This document shows positions 6,793 through 14,560 of a stretch of 24,431 nt of DNA, one piece after another; position 1 is the first letter of the stretch, and each line of letters begins with the position of its first letter. The position numbers and the translations under genes were made by a program. Location of the stretch: NCBI GenBank assembly GCA_964563495.1, contig CAZLYK010000077.1, forward strand, positions 1 to 24,431, written 5' to 3'. The DNA is from CAZLYK01 sp964563495 (lineage in GTDB: Bacteria > Acidobacteriota > Blastocatellia > RBC074). The notes under the pieces were generated by a model that was not told the origin of the DNA, did not search any database, and saw only the letters and a program-made list of their open reading frames with translations.

Positions 6793-9144
6793 ATGAAGAA
6801 AAAGCGTTTGCAATCGGGATTGATCCTATTGACCTGCCTTGCGGCGGCTTTTTACGCTGGTTGGCCGTCGCAGGCTCAATTGTCGAAGACGGCGGATCGT
6901 GCCGTCCAACGCGCGATGGTCAATGATTACTGCGTCAGTTGCCACAGCCAGAAGGCCAGGACGGCTGGGGTGGTGCTGGAGGGCCTGGATTTCAATCAGG
7001 TTGGGAGCAACACGGACGTCTGGGAAAAAGTGCTGCGAAAACTTCGGACCGGGCAGATGCCCCCGGCGAAGGCGCCCAAACCTGAGGCGGAGGAAGTAAC
7101 CGCCTTTGTCACCTGGCTGGAAGGCGCGCTCGATCGGGCGGCGTGGATCAACCCCAATCCGGGGCGGCCCGGAGTTCATCGACTGAATCGCGCCGAGTAC
7201 AGCAATGCTATTCGGGATCTGTTGGCGGTGGATATCAAACCGGGGCAGTGGCTGCCCGTGGATGATTCGGGGTATGGGTTCGACAACATCGGTGGGGTGT
7301 TGACGCTTTCACCCGCGCTGCTTGAAAAGTACCTCACGGCGGCGCGGCGAGTCAGTCGCCTGGCAGTCGGCGACCGCACAATCAAACCGAGTGAGGAACG
7401 CTACCTACCTCGCCGCGGGAGCCGCAATGAGCGGATCAGCGACGATCTGCCGTTCTTTTCGCGCGGCGGCCTGTCGATTCAACACTACTTCCCGCTCGAT
7501 GGCGAATACCTCATCCGCATCAAAACACCGTCGAATGGCGAGACGGGTGAACCGGCGAGAGTTTTTGAGCACCGCCTGGCCGTCAAGGCGGGCTTGCGCA
7601 CTGTCGGCGCGGCCTTCCCGCGCGAGAGCGCGAAAGCAGAGCCGGCCGTGCCGGGGGCGCGACGGGTTGGCGCCCAGACCACGCCGATGGAACCGCCGCA
7701 GACGCAGCCTCTCGATTTGCGTTTGGACGGTGTCAGGATCAAGCGATTTGAGATTCCCGAAACGACCGGGATTGAGGTCCTTACCATCAGCGGGCCGTTC
7801 AACGCTACGAGCAGAGGCGAGACGACCAGCCGCGCGAAGATATTCGTCTGCCGGCCCTCGACGGCTGTTGAAGAAACAGCCTGTGCCAAAAAAATTCTGG
7901 CGAACCTGACGCGTCGCGCATTCCGGCGTCCGGTGACGGAAGCCGACGTCAATCCGTTGCTGGCGTTTTATCAGCGCGGGCGGCGGGCGGGTGATTTTGA
8001 AAACGGCATCCAGCGCGCGCTCGAAGCGATGCTGGTTGCACCCGATTTTCTCCTGCGGATCGAAAGCGACCCGCGCAAGGCTGCGCCGGGCACGGTCTAC
8101 CGTCTGAATGATTTTGAACTCGGCTCGCGCCTCTCGTTCTTTCTCTGGAGCAGCATCCCCGACGACGAGTTGCTCAAGCTGGCTGAAGAGGGGAGGCTGA
8201 AAGTCCCGGCAGTGCTGCAGCAACAAGTGCGCCGCCTGCTCGACGATCCGCGCTCACAGGCCCTGGTTAACAATTTCGGTGGACAATGGCTGCACTTGCG
8301 CAACCTTGAAACGATCACACCCGACCCCGATGTCTACCCGGTCTTTGACGAGGGCCTGCGCCAATCCTTCCGCCGCGAGACCGAGTTGTTTTTTGAAAGC
8401 ATCCTGCGCGAAAACCGCAGCGTCCTGGAATTACTCGATGCCGACTACACGTTTCTGAATCAGCGACTGGCCGAGCATTACGGCATCCGCGGCGTCTACG
8501 GTCCTCAATTCCGCCGTGTCGCGCTCGACGATTCAGCGCGCGCCAATCGCGGAGGGTTGCTGGGCCAGGGCAGTATTTTGACTGTAACCTCTTATCCTAA
8601 TCGGACGTCTGTGGTGCAGCGGGGCAAATGGGTTCTGGAAAATCTGCTCGGCGCGCCGCCGCCGCCGCCGCCGCCCGATGTACCGGATCTGAAACCGAAA
8701 GGCCACGATGGGCGCTTGTTGAGCATGCGCGAGCAGTTGGATCTGCACCGCGCCAATGCGATCTGTGCATCGTGCCACATACGGATGGACCCGATCGGCT
8801 TTGCGCTGGAAAATTACGACGGGATCGGCAAATGGCGGACGAAAGACGCCGGGTTGCCGATCGACCCCTCCGGGAGACTGCCGAACGGGACCCGCTTCAG
8901 CGGCCCCGCAGAATTGAAAAAGATTCTGTTGACCGGCCATCGGGATGAATTCGTCACTACCGTGACTGAAAAATTGCTTACTTATGCATTGGGGCGCGGT
9001 CTGGAATCGTACGACGGCCCGGCTGTGCGCGCGATTATGCGCGAGGCCGCAAAAGACAATTACCGTTTACCCGCGCTGATCAGCGCGATTATCGCCAGCA
9101 AACCTTTCCGGATGAGTCAGGTCAGGAGGACGCCAACCACATGA
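6793..9144 (+). CDS. DUF1587/1595/1592/1588/1585 multi-domain c-type cytochrome
   Basis: Exported 783-residue protein of the large family common in Planctomycetota and Acidobacteriota. A signal peptide (KKKRLQSG followed by a hydrophobic run) ends near residue 28 and supports the ATG at 6793 over an in-frame ATG at 6700. A cytochrome c domain follows: heme motif CVSCH (47-51) and probable distal ligand Met89 in GQMPP. Then come DUF1587 (about 125-190), a beta-rich region (about 215-370), DUF1595 (about 372-435), DUF1592 (about 436-565), DUF1588 (about 580-680) with a poly-proline run (near 623-629) and a second heme-type motif CASCHIRMDP (C658, H662), and DUF1585 (about 705-780). Both CxxCH motifs are intact, so it can be a di-heme protein. 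Its stop overlaps the next start (ATGA). The biochemical role of the family is not established; extracytoplasmic redox chemistry is inferred. Confidence 0.93.
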   Translation: MKKKRLQSGLILLTCLAAAFYAGWPSQAQLSKTADRAVQRAMVNDYCVSCHSQKARTAGVVLEGLDFNQVGSNTDVWEKVLRKLRTGQMPPAKAPKPEAEEVTAFVTWLEGALDRAAWINPNPGRPGVHRLNRAEYSNAIRDLLAVDIKPGQWLPVDDSGYGFDNIGGVLTLSPALLEKYLTAARRVSRLAVGDRTIKPSEERYLPRRGSRNERISDDLPFFSRGGLSIQHYFPLDGEYLIRIKTPSNGETGEPARVFEHRLAVKAGLRTVGAAFPRESAKAEPAVPGARRVGAQTTPMEPPQTQPLDLRLDGVRIKRFEIPETTGIEVLTISGPFNATSRGETTSRAKIFVCRPSTAVEETACAKKILANLTRRAFRRPVTEADVNPLLAFYQRGRRAGDFENGIQRALEAMLVAPDFLLRIESDPRKAAPGTVYRLNDFELGSRLSFFLWSSIPDDELLKLAEEGRLKVPAVLQQQVRRLLDDPRSQALVNNFGGQWLHLRNLETITPDPDVYPVFDEGLRQSFRRETELFFESILRENRSVLELLDADYTFLNQRLAEHYGIRGVYGPQFRRVALDDSARANRGGLLGQGSILTVTSYPNRTSVVQRGKWVLENLLGAPPPPPPPDVPDLKPKGHDGRLLSMREQLDLHRANAICASCHIRMDPIGFALENYDGIGKWRTKDAGLPIDPSGRLPNGTRFSGPAELKKILLTGHRDEFVTTVTEKLLTYALGRGLESYDGPAVRAIMREAAKDNYRLPALISAIIASKPFRMSQVRRTPTT

Positions 9145-10475
9145 TCATAACAAAAAAAGCATTGCCGCGCCGCGCCTTTCTGCGCGGGATGGGTGTGACA
9201 ATGGCTCTGCCGTTGCTGGACGCGATGACGCCTGCGCTCTCGGGCGGCGCCAAACCGGTCGTGCGCCTCGGCTTCGTTTACGTGCCTAACGGCATGATCA
9301 TGAACAAATGGAGGCCTCAGGGTGAGGGCGCGGATTTCCAATTCGCGCCGACCATGAAACCGCTCGAACCGCTCCGCGAGCGGGTGTTGATCTTGAGCGG
9401 GCTGGCGCAGGTCCAGGGCCGTGCGCTGGGCGACGGCGCGGGCGATCACGCGCGCGCGGGTGCGACCTGGCTGACCGGTGTGCACCCGAAGAAATCCGAG
9501 ATCAGTTTGCGAGCGGGCATCTCCGCCGACCAGATCGCCGCCCAGGCATTGAGCCGGTACACTCAATTCGGCTCACTCGAACTCGGCATCGAATCGAACC
9601 AGCTGGCCGGCAATTGCGACAGCGGCTATAGCTGCGCTTATACCAACACCATCTCGTGGCGCAGCGAGACGACACCGCTGCCGGTCGAGAACAATCCGCG
9701 CGCGATCTTTGAACGGATGTTCGGCGACGGTGACAGCACCGATCCGGCTGCTCGGCTGGCGCTCTTCGAATCGCAACGGAGCATCCTCGATTACGTCGCC
9801 GGCAGTCTCAACCGTCTTAATCGAAAGCTCGGCTCCACGGATCGCACCAAGCTCAATGAGTTCACCGACGCCATCCGCGACATTGAGCGGCGCATTCAAA
9901 AAGCCGAACAACAGAATGCCGCGATGAAGCTGCCCGTCATGGAACGCCCGTCCGCCGTGCCCGATGAATTTGAAGATCACGTCAAACTGGTCATGGATTT
10001 GCAGGTGCTGGCATACCAGAGCGACCTGACCCGCGTCATCACACTCATGATGGCTCGCGAGGGGAGTAATCGCCCCTACCGCAACATCGGCATCTCCGAC
10101 GGTCATCACAACATCACGCATCACCAGAACGACCCGGAGAAGATCGCCAAAGTGACGAAGATCAATGAAGTCCACGCCAGGCTTTTTGCTTACCTGCTCG
10201 AACGGATGAAAGCGACGCCCGACGGAGGCGGCAACCTGCTCGACCATTCGCTGATCGTGTACGGCAGCAGCATCAGCGACGGCAACCTGCATACTCATCA
10301 CGATCTGCCCATCGTCCTGGCCGGCGGCGGCGCAGGCCAGGTCAAAGGCAACCGCCACATCAGCTATCCGAAAGACACTCCGCTCAATAATCTCTTATTG
10401 AGCATGCTGGATATGGCAGGCGTTCGGGCCGACAAGCTCGGCGACAGCACGGGCAAGCTCGACTGCTTTGCTTGA
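9141..10475 (+). CDS. Tat-exported DUF1552 protein
   Basis: A 444-residue protein with an N-terminal twin-arginine motif (RRAFLRG, 10-16) and hydrophobic stretch, so exported folded. The body matches DUF1552: VPNGMIMNKWRP near 58-70, a GDHARAGATWLTG segment (about 107-119), and a C-terminal region with DGHHNITHH and IVYGSSISDGNLHTHHDLP. Such His/Asp clusters recall the related DUF1501 family, thought to share the alkaline-phosphatase-like fold; that relation is from general knowledge and not shown here. The start overlaps the DUF1592 stop by 4 bases, the classical arrangement for this partner pair. The enzymatic role is unknown. A very long palindrome follows 16 bases after the stop. Confidence 0.92.
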   Translation: MIITKKALPRRAFLRGMGVTMALPLLDAMTPALSGGAKPVVRLGFVYVPNGMIMNKWRPQGEGADFQFAPTMKPLEPLRERVLILSGLAQVQGRALGDGAGDHARAGATWLTGVHPKKSEISLRAGISADQIAAQALSRYTQFGSLELGIESNQLAGNCDSGYSCAYTNTISWRSETTPLPVENNPRAIFERMFGDGDSTDPAARLALFESQRSILDYVAGSLNRLNRKLGSTDRTKLNEFTDAIRDIERRIQKAEQQNAAMKLPVMERPSAVPDEFEDHVKLVMDLQVLAYQSDLTRVITLMMAREGSNRPYRNIGISDGHHNITHHQNDPEKIAKVTKINEVHARLFAYLLERMKATPDGGGNLLDHSLIVYGSSISDGNLHTHHDLPIVLAGGGAGQVKGNRHISYPKDTPLNNLLLSMLDMAGVRADKLGDSTGKLDCFA

Positions 10476-10491
10476 GCGTCAGAGAATTTTT

Positions 10492-10604
10492 AACTCATGT
10501 TACGCAAGAGTGAATAAACGAAAGTGTTTGACTCAATCTCCGCCCCGGGAGGGGCAAAGCTGAGTCAAATTCTTTTTCAGATTCGGGACTGCGTAACATC
10601 AGTT
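10492..10604. repeat. 113-nt nested palindrome between DUF1552 and ankyrin genes
   Basis: Three paired segments share one centre near 10548. The outer arms 10492-10506 and 10590-10604 (core ATGTTACGCA/TGCGTAACAT) have one mismatch in 15. The middle arms 10527-10535 and 10561-10569 (TTTGACTCA/TGAGTCAAA) are perfect, and the inner GCCCC-GGGA-GGGGC is at 10542-10555. Shorter pairings GAAT/ATTC and AAAG/CTTT fall in register between outer and middle arms. It could fold as one long hairpin in the mRNA and ends 6 bases before the ankyrin start. It is not followed by a U-tract of terminator type. It is unrelated in sequence to the CAGGATT repeats. It may be a miniature inverted-repeat insertion or a processing/attenuation structure. 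Confidence 0.8.
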
Positions 10605-10610
10605 TTTAAG

Positions 10611-11969
10611 ATGAAAATCAGAGCCTCATTGCTATCCAGAGCAGCACTCATCTTTGCTGCGGCGATCTTTCTGGCGAGCGAGACCTCGGGTGCGCCCAAT
10701 GTTCTGGACGCCGTCAAACGCCGTGACCACAAAGCCCTGGAAGCCCTGATCAAAGCGCGAGCCGATGTCAATGTCGCACAGCCCGATGGTGCAACCGCCT
10801 TGGCGTGGGCGATCTATCTGGATGACCAGATAGCCGCCGAAATGCTGCTGGCTGCGGGCGCGAAGGTCAACACGGCGGACGAATACGGCGAAACGCCGCT
10901 CACACTCGCTTGCAACAACGGCAACACGGCGCTGGTGCGAAAGCTGGTCGAAGCGGGCGCCGACGTCAAAGCCGCACGCTGGGACGGCAGCACGGCGCTG
11001 ATGCTCGCCGCGAATTCCGGCAGCGCCGAGTCAGTCCGGCTGCTGCTCGAACGCGGCGCCGAGATCAATGCCGCTGAGAACAAGAAAGGCCAGACGGCGC
11101 TCATGTGGGCGGCGTCTGAAGGCCATTCCGAATCCGTGCGAGTGCTGATCGAACACGGCGCCAACGTCAAGGCTGTTTCCAAAACCGGCTTCACCGCGCT
11201 GAGCTTTGCCGTGGTCAAGGACGACGTGCAATCGGTCAAAAACCTGCTCGCGGCGGGCGCTGACCCAGACACGAAACTGCCCGACGGTTCATCCGTGCTG
11301 ATCGCAGCCGCGGCCTTTCGCAGCGGCGCGGCCGGCATGGCGCTGATCGACGGCGGCGCGAATGTCAAAGCCGCAGACCAGCGCGGCAATACGCCCTTGC
11401 ACATCGCCGCGCAACTGGGCGACCTGGAGCTCGTCAAAAACCTCCTCGCCAAAGGCGCCAACCCGAACGCGCGCAACGCCAAGGCCCTGACACGGGGCGG
11501 CCCGCAGGGAGGCCCTTTTCGTCCTCCGGCCGGTGAAATTACTCCGCTCCACATGGCGGCCAGAGCCAATCAGCTGGAGATCGTCAAAACCCTGCTCGCC
11601 GCCGGAGCCGACCCGAAAGTCAAAGGCGAGGACGGCACTACCCTGCTCATGCAGGCTGCCGGCAGCACCAACGTCGAACTAGTCAAGCTGGTCTTTGAAC
11701 TCGATTCCGACGTCAAAGCCGTGACCCAAAGCGGCGGAACGCTCATCCATTCAGCCGTCACCGGAGTCGGCCTGAATGCGAATCAGCTGGAGATTTGCCA
11801 AGTGATCAGGTTCCTGGCCGAAAAGGGCGCACCACTCGATGAACGTAACGCCGGCGGCAGAACGCCGATCGACATCGCCGATATCCTGCCGCTCGATCAG
11901 GCCGTAGACCTGCTGACCGAGCTAATCATCAAGTCCGGCGCCAAACCCAAGACACCGACCAAACGGTGA
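10611..11969 (+). CDS. Secreted ankyrin-repeat protein
   Basis: A 452-residue protein with a signal peptide (MKIRASLLSRAALIF and on, cleavage near SETSGA, residues 25-30) followed by about eleven or twelve ankyrin repeats to the C-terminus. Clear repeat cores include TALAWAI, TPLTLACNNGN, TALMLAANSGS, TALMWAASEGH, TPLHIAAQLGD and TPLHMAARANQ, each followed by VxxLLxxGAD-type loops. A Gly/Pro-rich insert (about 289-310) interrupts the array between the eighth and ninth repeats. The frame is open back to 10524, but that stretch is the right half of a palindrome and lacks a signal peptide, so the ATG at 10611 is preferred; its Shine-Dalgarno is poor. The protein probably acts as an extracytoplasmic protein-binding scaffold for the DUF1592/DUF1552 pair, inferred only from context. 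Confidence 0.9.
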   Translation: MKIRASLLSRAALIFAAAIFLASETSGAPNVLDAVKRRDHKALEALIKARADVNVAQPDGATALAWAIYLDDQIAAEMLLAAGAKVNTADEYGETPLTLACNNGNTALVRKLVEAGADVKAARWDGSTALMLAANSGSAESVRLLLERGAEINAAENKKGQTALMWAASEGHSESVRVLIEHGANVKAVSKTGFTALSFAVVKDDVQSVKNLLAAGADPDTKLPDGSSVLIAAAAFRSGAAGMALIDGGANVKAADQRGNTPLHIAAQLGDLELVKNLLAKGANPNARNAKALTRGGPQGGPFRPPAGEITPLHMAARANQLEIVKTLLAAGADPKVKGEDGTTLLMQAAGSTNVELVKLVFELDSDVKAVTQSGGTLIHSAVTGVGLNANQLEICQVIRFLAEKGAPLDERNAGGRTPIDIADILPLDQAVDLLTELIIKSGAKPKTPTKR

Positions 11970-11978
11970 CCCGTCAAC

Positions 11979-12000
11979 CATGTAAATCCTGTTTATCCTG
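11979..12000 (-). repeat. Half-copy of the CAGGATT intergenic repeat
   Basis: CATGTAAATCCTGTTTATCC followed by TG lies 9 bases after the ankyrin stop. It matches the right-arm sequence of the 15504-15589 element, including its CATGT segment, but no partner arm is present. It lies in the 92-bp gap before the thioredoxin-like gene. Confidence 0.6.
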
Positions 12001-12061
12001 CTCACGTCTGGACACTGTAACCATGTCGTCGCGCAGTCAAACAGAGAATCCTGGAGAGTAC

Positions 12062-13201
12062 ATGATCGTAAGAACAATCTTCGCGGCAATCCTGACCTTG
12101 TCCTTCATGGTTAGCGTCGGGGCAGTCGATGAAACAGAGATTCCTACCTTGAAGCCGGGCGCAAAAGCGCCGGACTTCGACCTGCCCGGCATCGACGGCA
12201 AGAACTGGAAGCTCGCTGATTTCGACAAGTCGAAAATCCTGGTCGTCATCTTCACTTGCAATCACTGCCCGACCGCACAGTATTATGAAGAGCGGATCAA
12301 AAAACTCGTCGAGGATTACCAAGCCAAGGGCGTCGCCTTCGTCGCCATTTCGCCAAACGATCCCGATTCCGTGCGGCCCGATGAAAAAGGCTACACCGAT
12401 TTGGGCGACACGCTCGAAGAGATGAAGGTCCGGGCGCGGGATCGCCAGTTCAATTTTCCATACCTCTTCGGAGGAGGTAAATACGAAGCCGTCCCTAAAG
12501 CCTACGGTGCGAAGGCGACGCCCCATGCATTTATCTTTGATGCCGAGCGCAAGCTGCAATACGTCGGGCGGATCGACGACAGCGAGCGTGAGAAGTTTGT
12601 GCGGGTCCGCGATGTCCGCGTCTCACTCGACGCCATGCTCGCAGGCAATCAGGTCGCCGTCAAAGAGAATCGCGTTTTCGGCTGTTCCGTCAAATGGTCG
12701 TCGAAAGGCGAAGACATAAAAACATATTGGGACAGGATCGCGGCAGAGCCTGTCACGATTGAGCCGGTTGACGCCGAGGGCTTGCGCAGGCTGCGAATCA
12801 ACGCCGCCTCCAACGACAAGGGCAAGTTGCGGCTGGTCAATTTCTGGGCGACGTGGTGCGGCCCGTGTGTGACTGAATTTCCCGATCTCATGACGATCAA
12901 CCGGATGTACCGGCAACGCGATTTTGAGCTCGTCACGGTCGCGGCGCATTACCCGGACGAGAAAGACGAAGCGCTCGCTTTCCTCAAGAAGCAGCAGGCG
13001 TCGAATAAGAACCTGCTCTTCGGCGACACCGACAAATACAAATTGATGGAGGCTTTCGAACCGGGTTGGGATGGCGCCTTACCCTTCACCATGCTGATCG
13101 ATCAGACGGGCGAGGTCCTCTACAAATCGCAGGGGCCGTTCAATCCACTGGAATTGAAACGCCGGATTGTCAAATCTCTCAACCAACGCAAGCCATGGTA
13201 A
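12062..13201 (+). CDS. Exported double thioredoxin-fold protein (redoxin plus TlpA-like)
   Basis: A 379-residue protein with a signal peptide (about 1-22, ending VGAVDE) and two thioredoxin-fold domains. Domain 1 (about 28-190) resembles AhpC/TSA-type redoxins, with the dithiol FTCNHCP (Cys66, Cys69) and the downstream ATPHAFIFD cis-proline segment. Domain 2 (about 245-375) resembles TlpA/ResA, with WCGPC (265-269) and ALPFTMLID. A linker of about 50 residues with a lone cysteine (FGCSVKW) separates them. GGAG at 12053-12056, five bases before the ATG, supports this start; the frame is open back to 11966. Exported WCGPC proteins often reduce disulfides or keep heme-binding cysteines reduced for cytochrome c assembly, which would suit the CxxCH protein three genes upstream; this link is inference. 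Confidence 0.9.
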   Translation: MIVRTIFAAILTLSFMVSVGAVDETEIPTLKPGAKAPDFDLPGIDGKNWKLADFDKSKILVVIFTCNHCPTAQYYEERIKKLVEDYQAKGVAFVAISPNDPDSVRPDEKGYTDLGDTLEEMKVRARDRQFNFPYLFGGGKYEAVPKAYGAKATPHAFIFDAERKLQYVGRIDDSEREKFVRVRDVRVSLDAMLAGNQVAVKENRVFGCSVKWSSKGEDIKTYWDRIAAEPVTIEPVDAEGLRRLRINAASNDKGKLRLVNFWATWCGPCVTEFPDLMTINRMYRQRDFELVTVAAHYPDEKDEALAFLKKQQASNKNLLFGDTDKYKLMEAFEPGWDGALPFTMLIDQTGEVLYKSQGPFNPLELKRRIVKSLNQRKPW

Positions 13202-13224
13202 ATGGCGGGAAGGAAAAGCAATTC

Positions 13225-14424
13225 ATGCAGTCCCCATTCGCTGATATCGAGCAGGCTCTGCCCGATCCGATCATCGGGTTGACCGAAGCCTTCAACAATG
13301 ATTCAAACCCGGCCAAGGTCAACCTGGGCGTCGGCGTTTACCAGGACGCTTCGGGCAACGTGCCGGTGCTCAATGTCGTGCGTGAGGCCGAATCACGCTG
13401 GCGCCAGGAAGAGGCAACCAAAAGCTACCTGCCGATAGACGGTCTCCCCGCTTACAACCGGGAGGTTCAAAAACTGCTCTTCGGTGCCGGCTCGCAGGTG
13501 ATCGCCGAATCGCGTGCCGTCACAGTTCAGGGTCTTGGCGGAACCGGAAGCCTGAAGATCGGAGCCGATTTCCTCAAACGCTTTCTTCCCGATTCCCAGG
13601 TCTGGATCAGCAACCCGAGTTGGGAAAACCACCGAATGCTTTTCGAATCGGCCGGGTTCAAAGTCAACTCCTATCCCTACTATGACGCCGAGACGCGCGG
13701 GCTCGATTTCAATGGCATGCTCGAAACCCTCGAGCGATTGCCGGCGCGCAGCATCGTCGTGCTTCACGCATGCGCCCATAATCCGACCGGCGTCGATCTG
13801 AGCGATGAGCAATGGCATTTGGTCATCGATCTGGTCAGGCAGGCCAAGCTCGTCCCTTTTCTCGATTTTGCCTACCAGGGTTTTGGCGAGAGCATCGACG
13901 CGGACGCCTTCGCCGTGCGCGCTTTCGCAGAGGCCGGGATTCCATGTCTGATCGCTAATTCTTTCTCGAAATCTTTTGCGCTCTACCGTGAGCGCGTCGG
14001 CGCGCTGACCATCACCACGACGAGCGCCGAGGAGTCGAGACGTGTGCTCAGTCAGGTCAAACGCGTCATTCGCACCAACTATTCCAGCCCTTCGTCGCAC
14101 GGCGCGCAACTCGTCGCCATGACCCTGGCTGATCGCGAATTGCGTCATGATTGGGAAGCGGAATTGGCCGAGATGCGCCGGCGCATCCTGCAGATGCGCG
14201 AAATGTTCGTCACGAACCTGATTGAAATCGGCGTCGAGCAGGATTTCAGCTTTATCAAAAATCAGCGCGGGATGTTCTCCTATTCGGGCCTCACGCCGGA
14301 ACAGGTCAAATCACTCCGCGAACAATACAGCCTCTATATCGTCGGCTCCGGACGCATCTGCCTGGCCGCGATCAATGATCGTAATATCGGCTATATCTGC
14401 GAGGCGATTGCGCGGGTCTTGTGA
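13225..14424 (+). CDS. aspC: Aspartate/aromatic aminotransferase (AspC/TyrB family)
   Basis: PLP-dependent fold-type I aminotransferase of 399 residues, the usual AspC/TyrB length. It transfers amino groups between aspartate or aromatic amino acids and 2-oxoglutarate. It closely follows the enterobacterial AspC pattern throughout: VNLGVGVYQD near the N-terminus, GGTGSL at 105-110, SNPSWENH at 129-136, HNPTG (185-189), DFAYQGF (214-220), the PLP lysine in SFSKSF (Lys249), phosphate-binding Arg257, and GSGRICLA near the C-terminus carrying the substrate-carboxylate arginine. AspC and TyrB cannot be separated by eye, so the symbol is by family resemblance. The start has AAGGA at 13210-13214. The gene begins 23 bases after the thioredoxin-like gene and may be read through from it, though no functional link is obvious. 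It is a cytoplasmic enzyme. Confidence 0.92.
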   Translation: MQSPFADIEQALPDPIIGLTEAFNNDSNPAKVNLGVGVYQDASGNVPVLNVVREAESRWRQEEATKSYLPIDGLPAYNREVQKLLFGAGSQVIAESRAVTVQGLGGTGSLKIGADFLKRFLPDSQVWISNPSWENHRMLFESAGFKVNSYPYYDAETRGLDFNGMLETLERLPARSIVVLHACAHNPTGVDLSDEQWHLVIDLVRQAKLVPFLDFAYQGFGESIDADAFAVRAFAEAGIPCLIANSFSKSFALYRERVGALTITTTSAEESRRVLSQVKRVIRTNYSSPSSHGAQLVAMTLADRELRHDWEAELAEMRRRILQMREMFVTNLIEIGVEQDFSFIKNQRGMFSYSGLTPEQVKSLREQYSLYIVGSGRICLAAINDRNIGYICEAIARVL

Positions 14425-14453
14425 TTCGCAGAACAACCAAAAATATAGCCGGG

Positions 14454-14467
14454 GTTGAACAGGATTA
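14454..14467 (+). repeat. Short remnant of the CAGGATT intergenic repeat
   Basis: GTTGAACAGGATTA lies 30 bases after the aminotransferase stop and immediately before a promoter. It matches one unit of the repeat family; no partner arm was found. It could be a chance match, given its length. Confidence 0.35.
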
Positions 14468-14471
14468 TCTG

Positions 14472-14499
14472 TTGCCTACCGACCGGTTAGTAATATAAG
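14472..14499 (+). promoter_or_regulatory. Promoter with TetR-type operator in the spacer
   Basis: TTGCCT (14472-14477) and TATAAG (14494-14499) are separated by 16 nt. The spacer is filled by the imperfect palindrome TACCGACCGGTTAGTA (14477-14492), centred on ACCGGT with 12 of 16 positions symmetric. Sites of this form are typical of TetR/AcrR-family operators. It would control the VOC gene at 14561. A GC-rich hairpin (GCCGGG/CCCGGC near 14506-14531) follows in the leader. No TetR gene is in the window. Confidence 0.55.
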
Positions 14500-14560
14500 A
14501 TCAACGCCGGGGGCGGGTCGACAAGCCCGGCCCTGAATTTATCCGCTAGAGAGAAACGAC

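Noticed and set aside
7405..8226. 273-codon minus-strand frame within the DUF1592 gene
   Set aside because: It is a shadow of a well supported multi-domain gene, with no family resemblance and no ribosome binding site of note.
8655..8678. Run of GCC/GCCGCC triplets that looks like a microsatellite
   Set aside because: It encodes the poly-proline run typical of DUF1588 domains, so it is normal for the family.
9573..10358. 261-codon minus-strand frame opposite DUF1552
   Set aside because: Composition is that of a complementary-strand shadow, and DUF1552 is continuous over the same bases.
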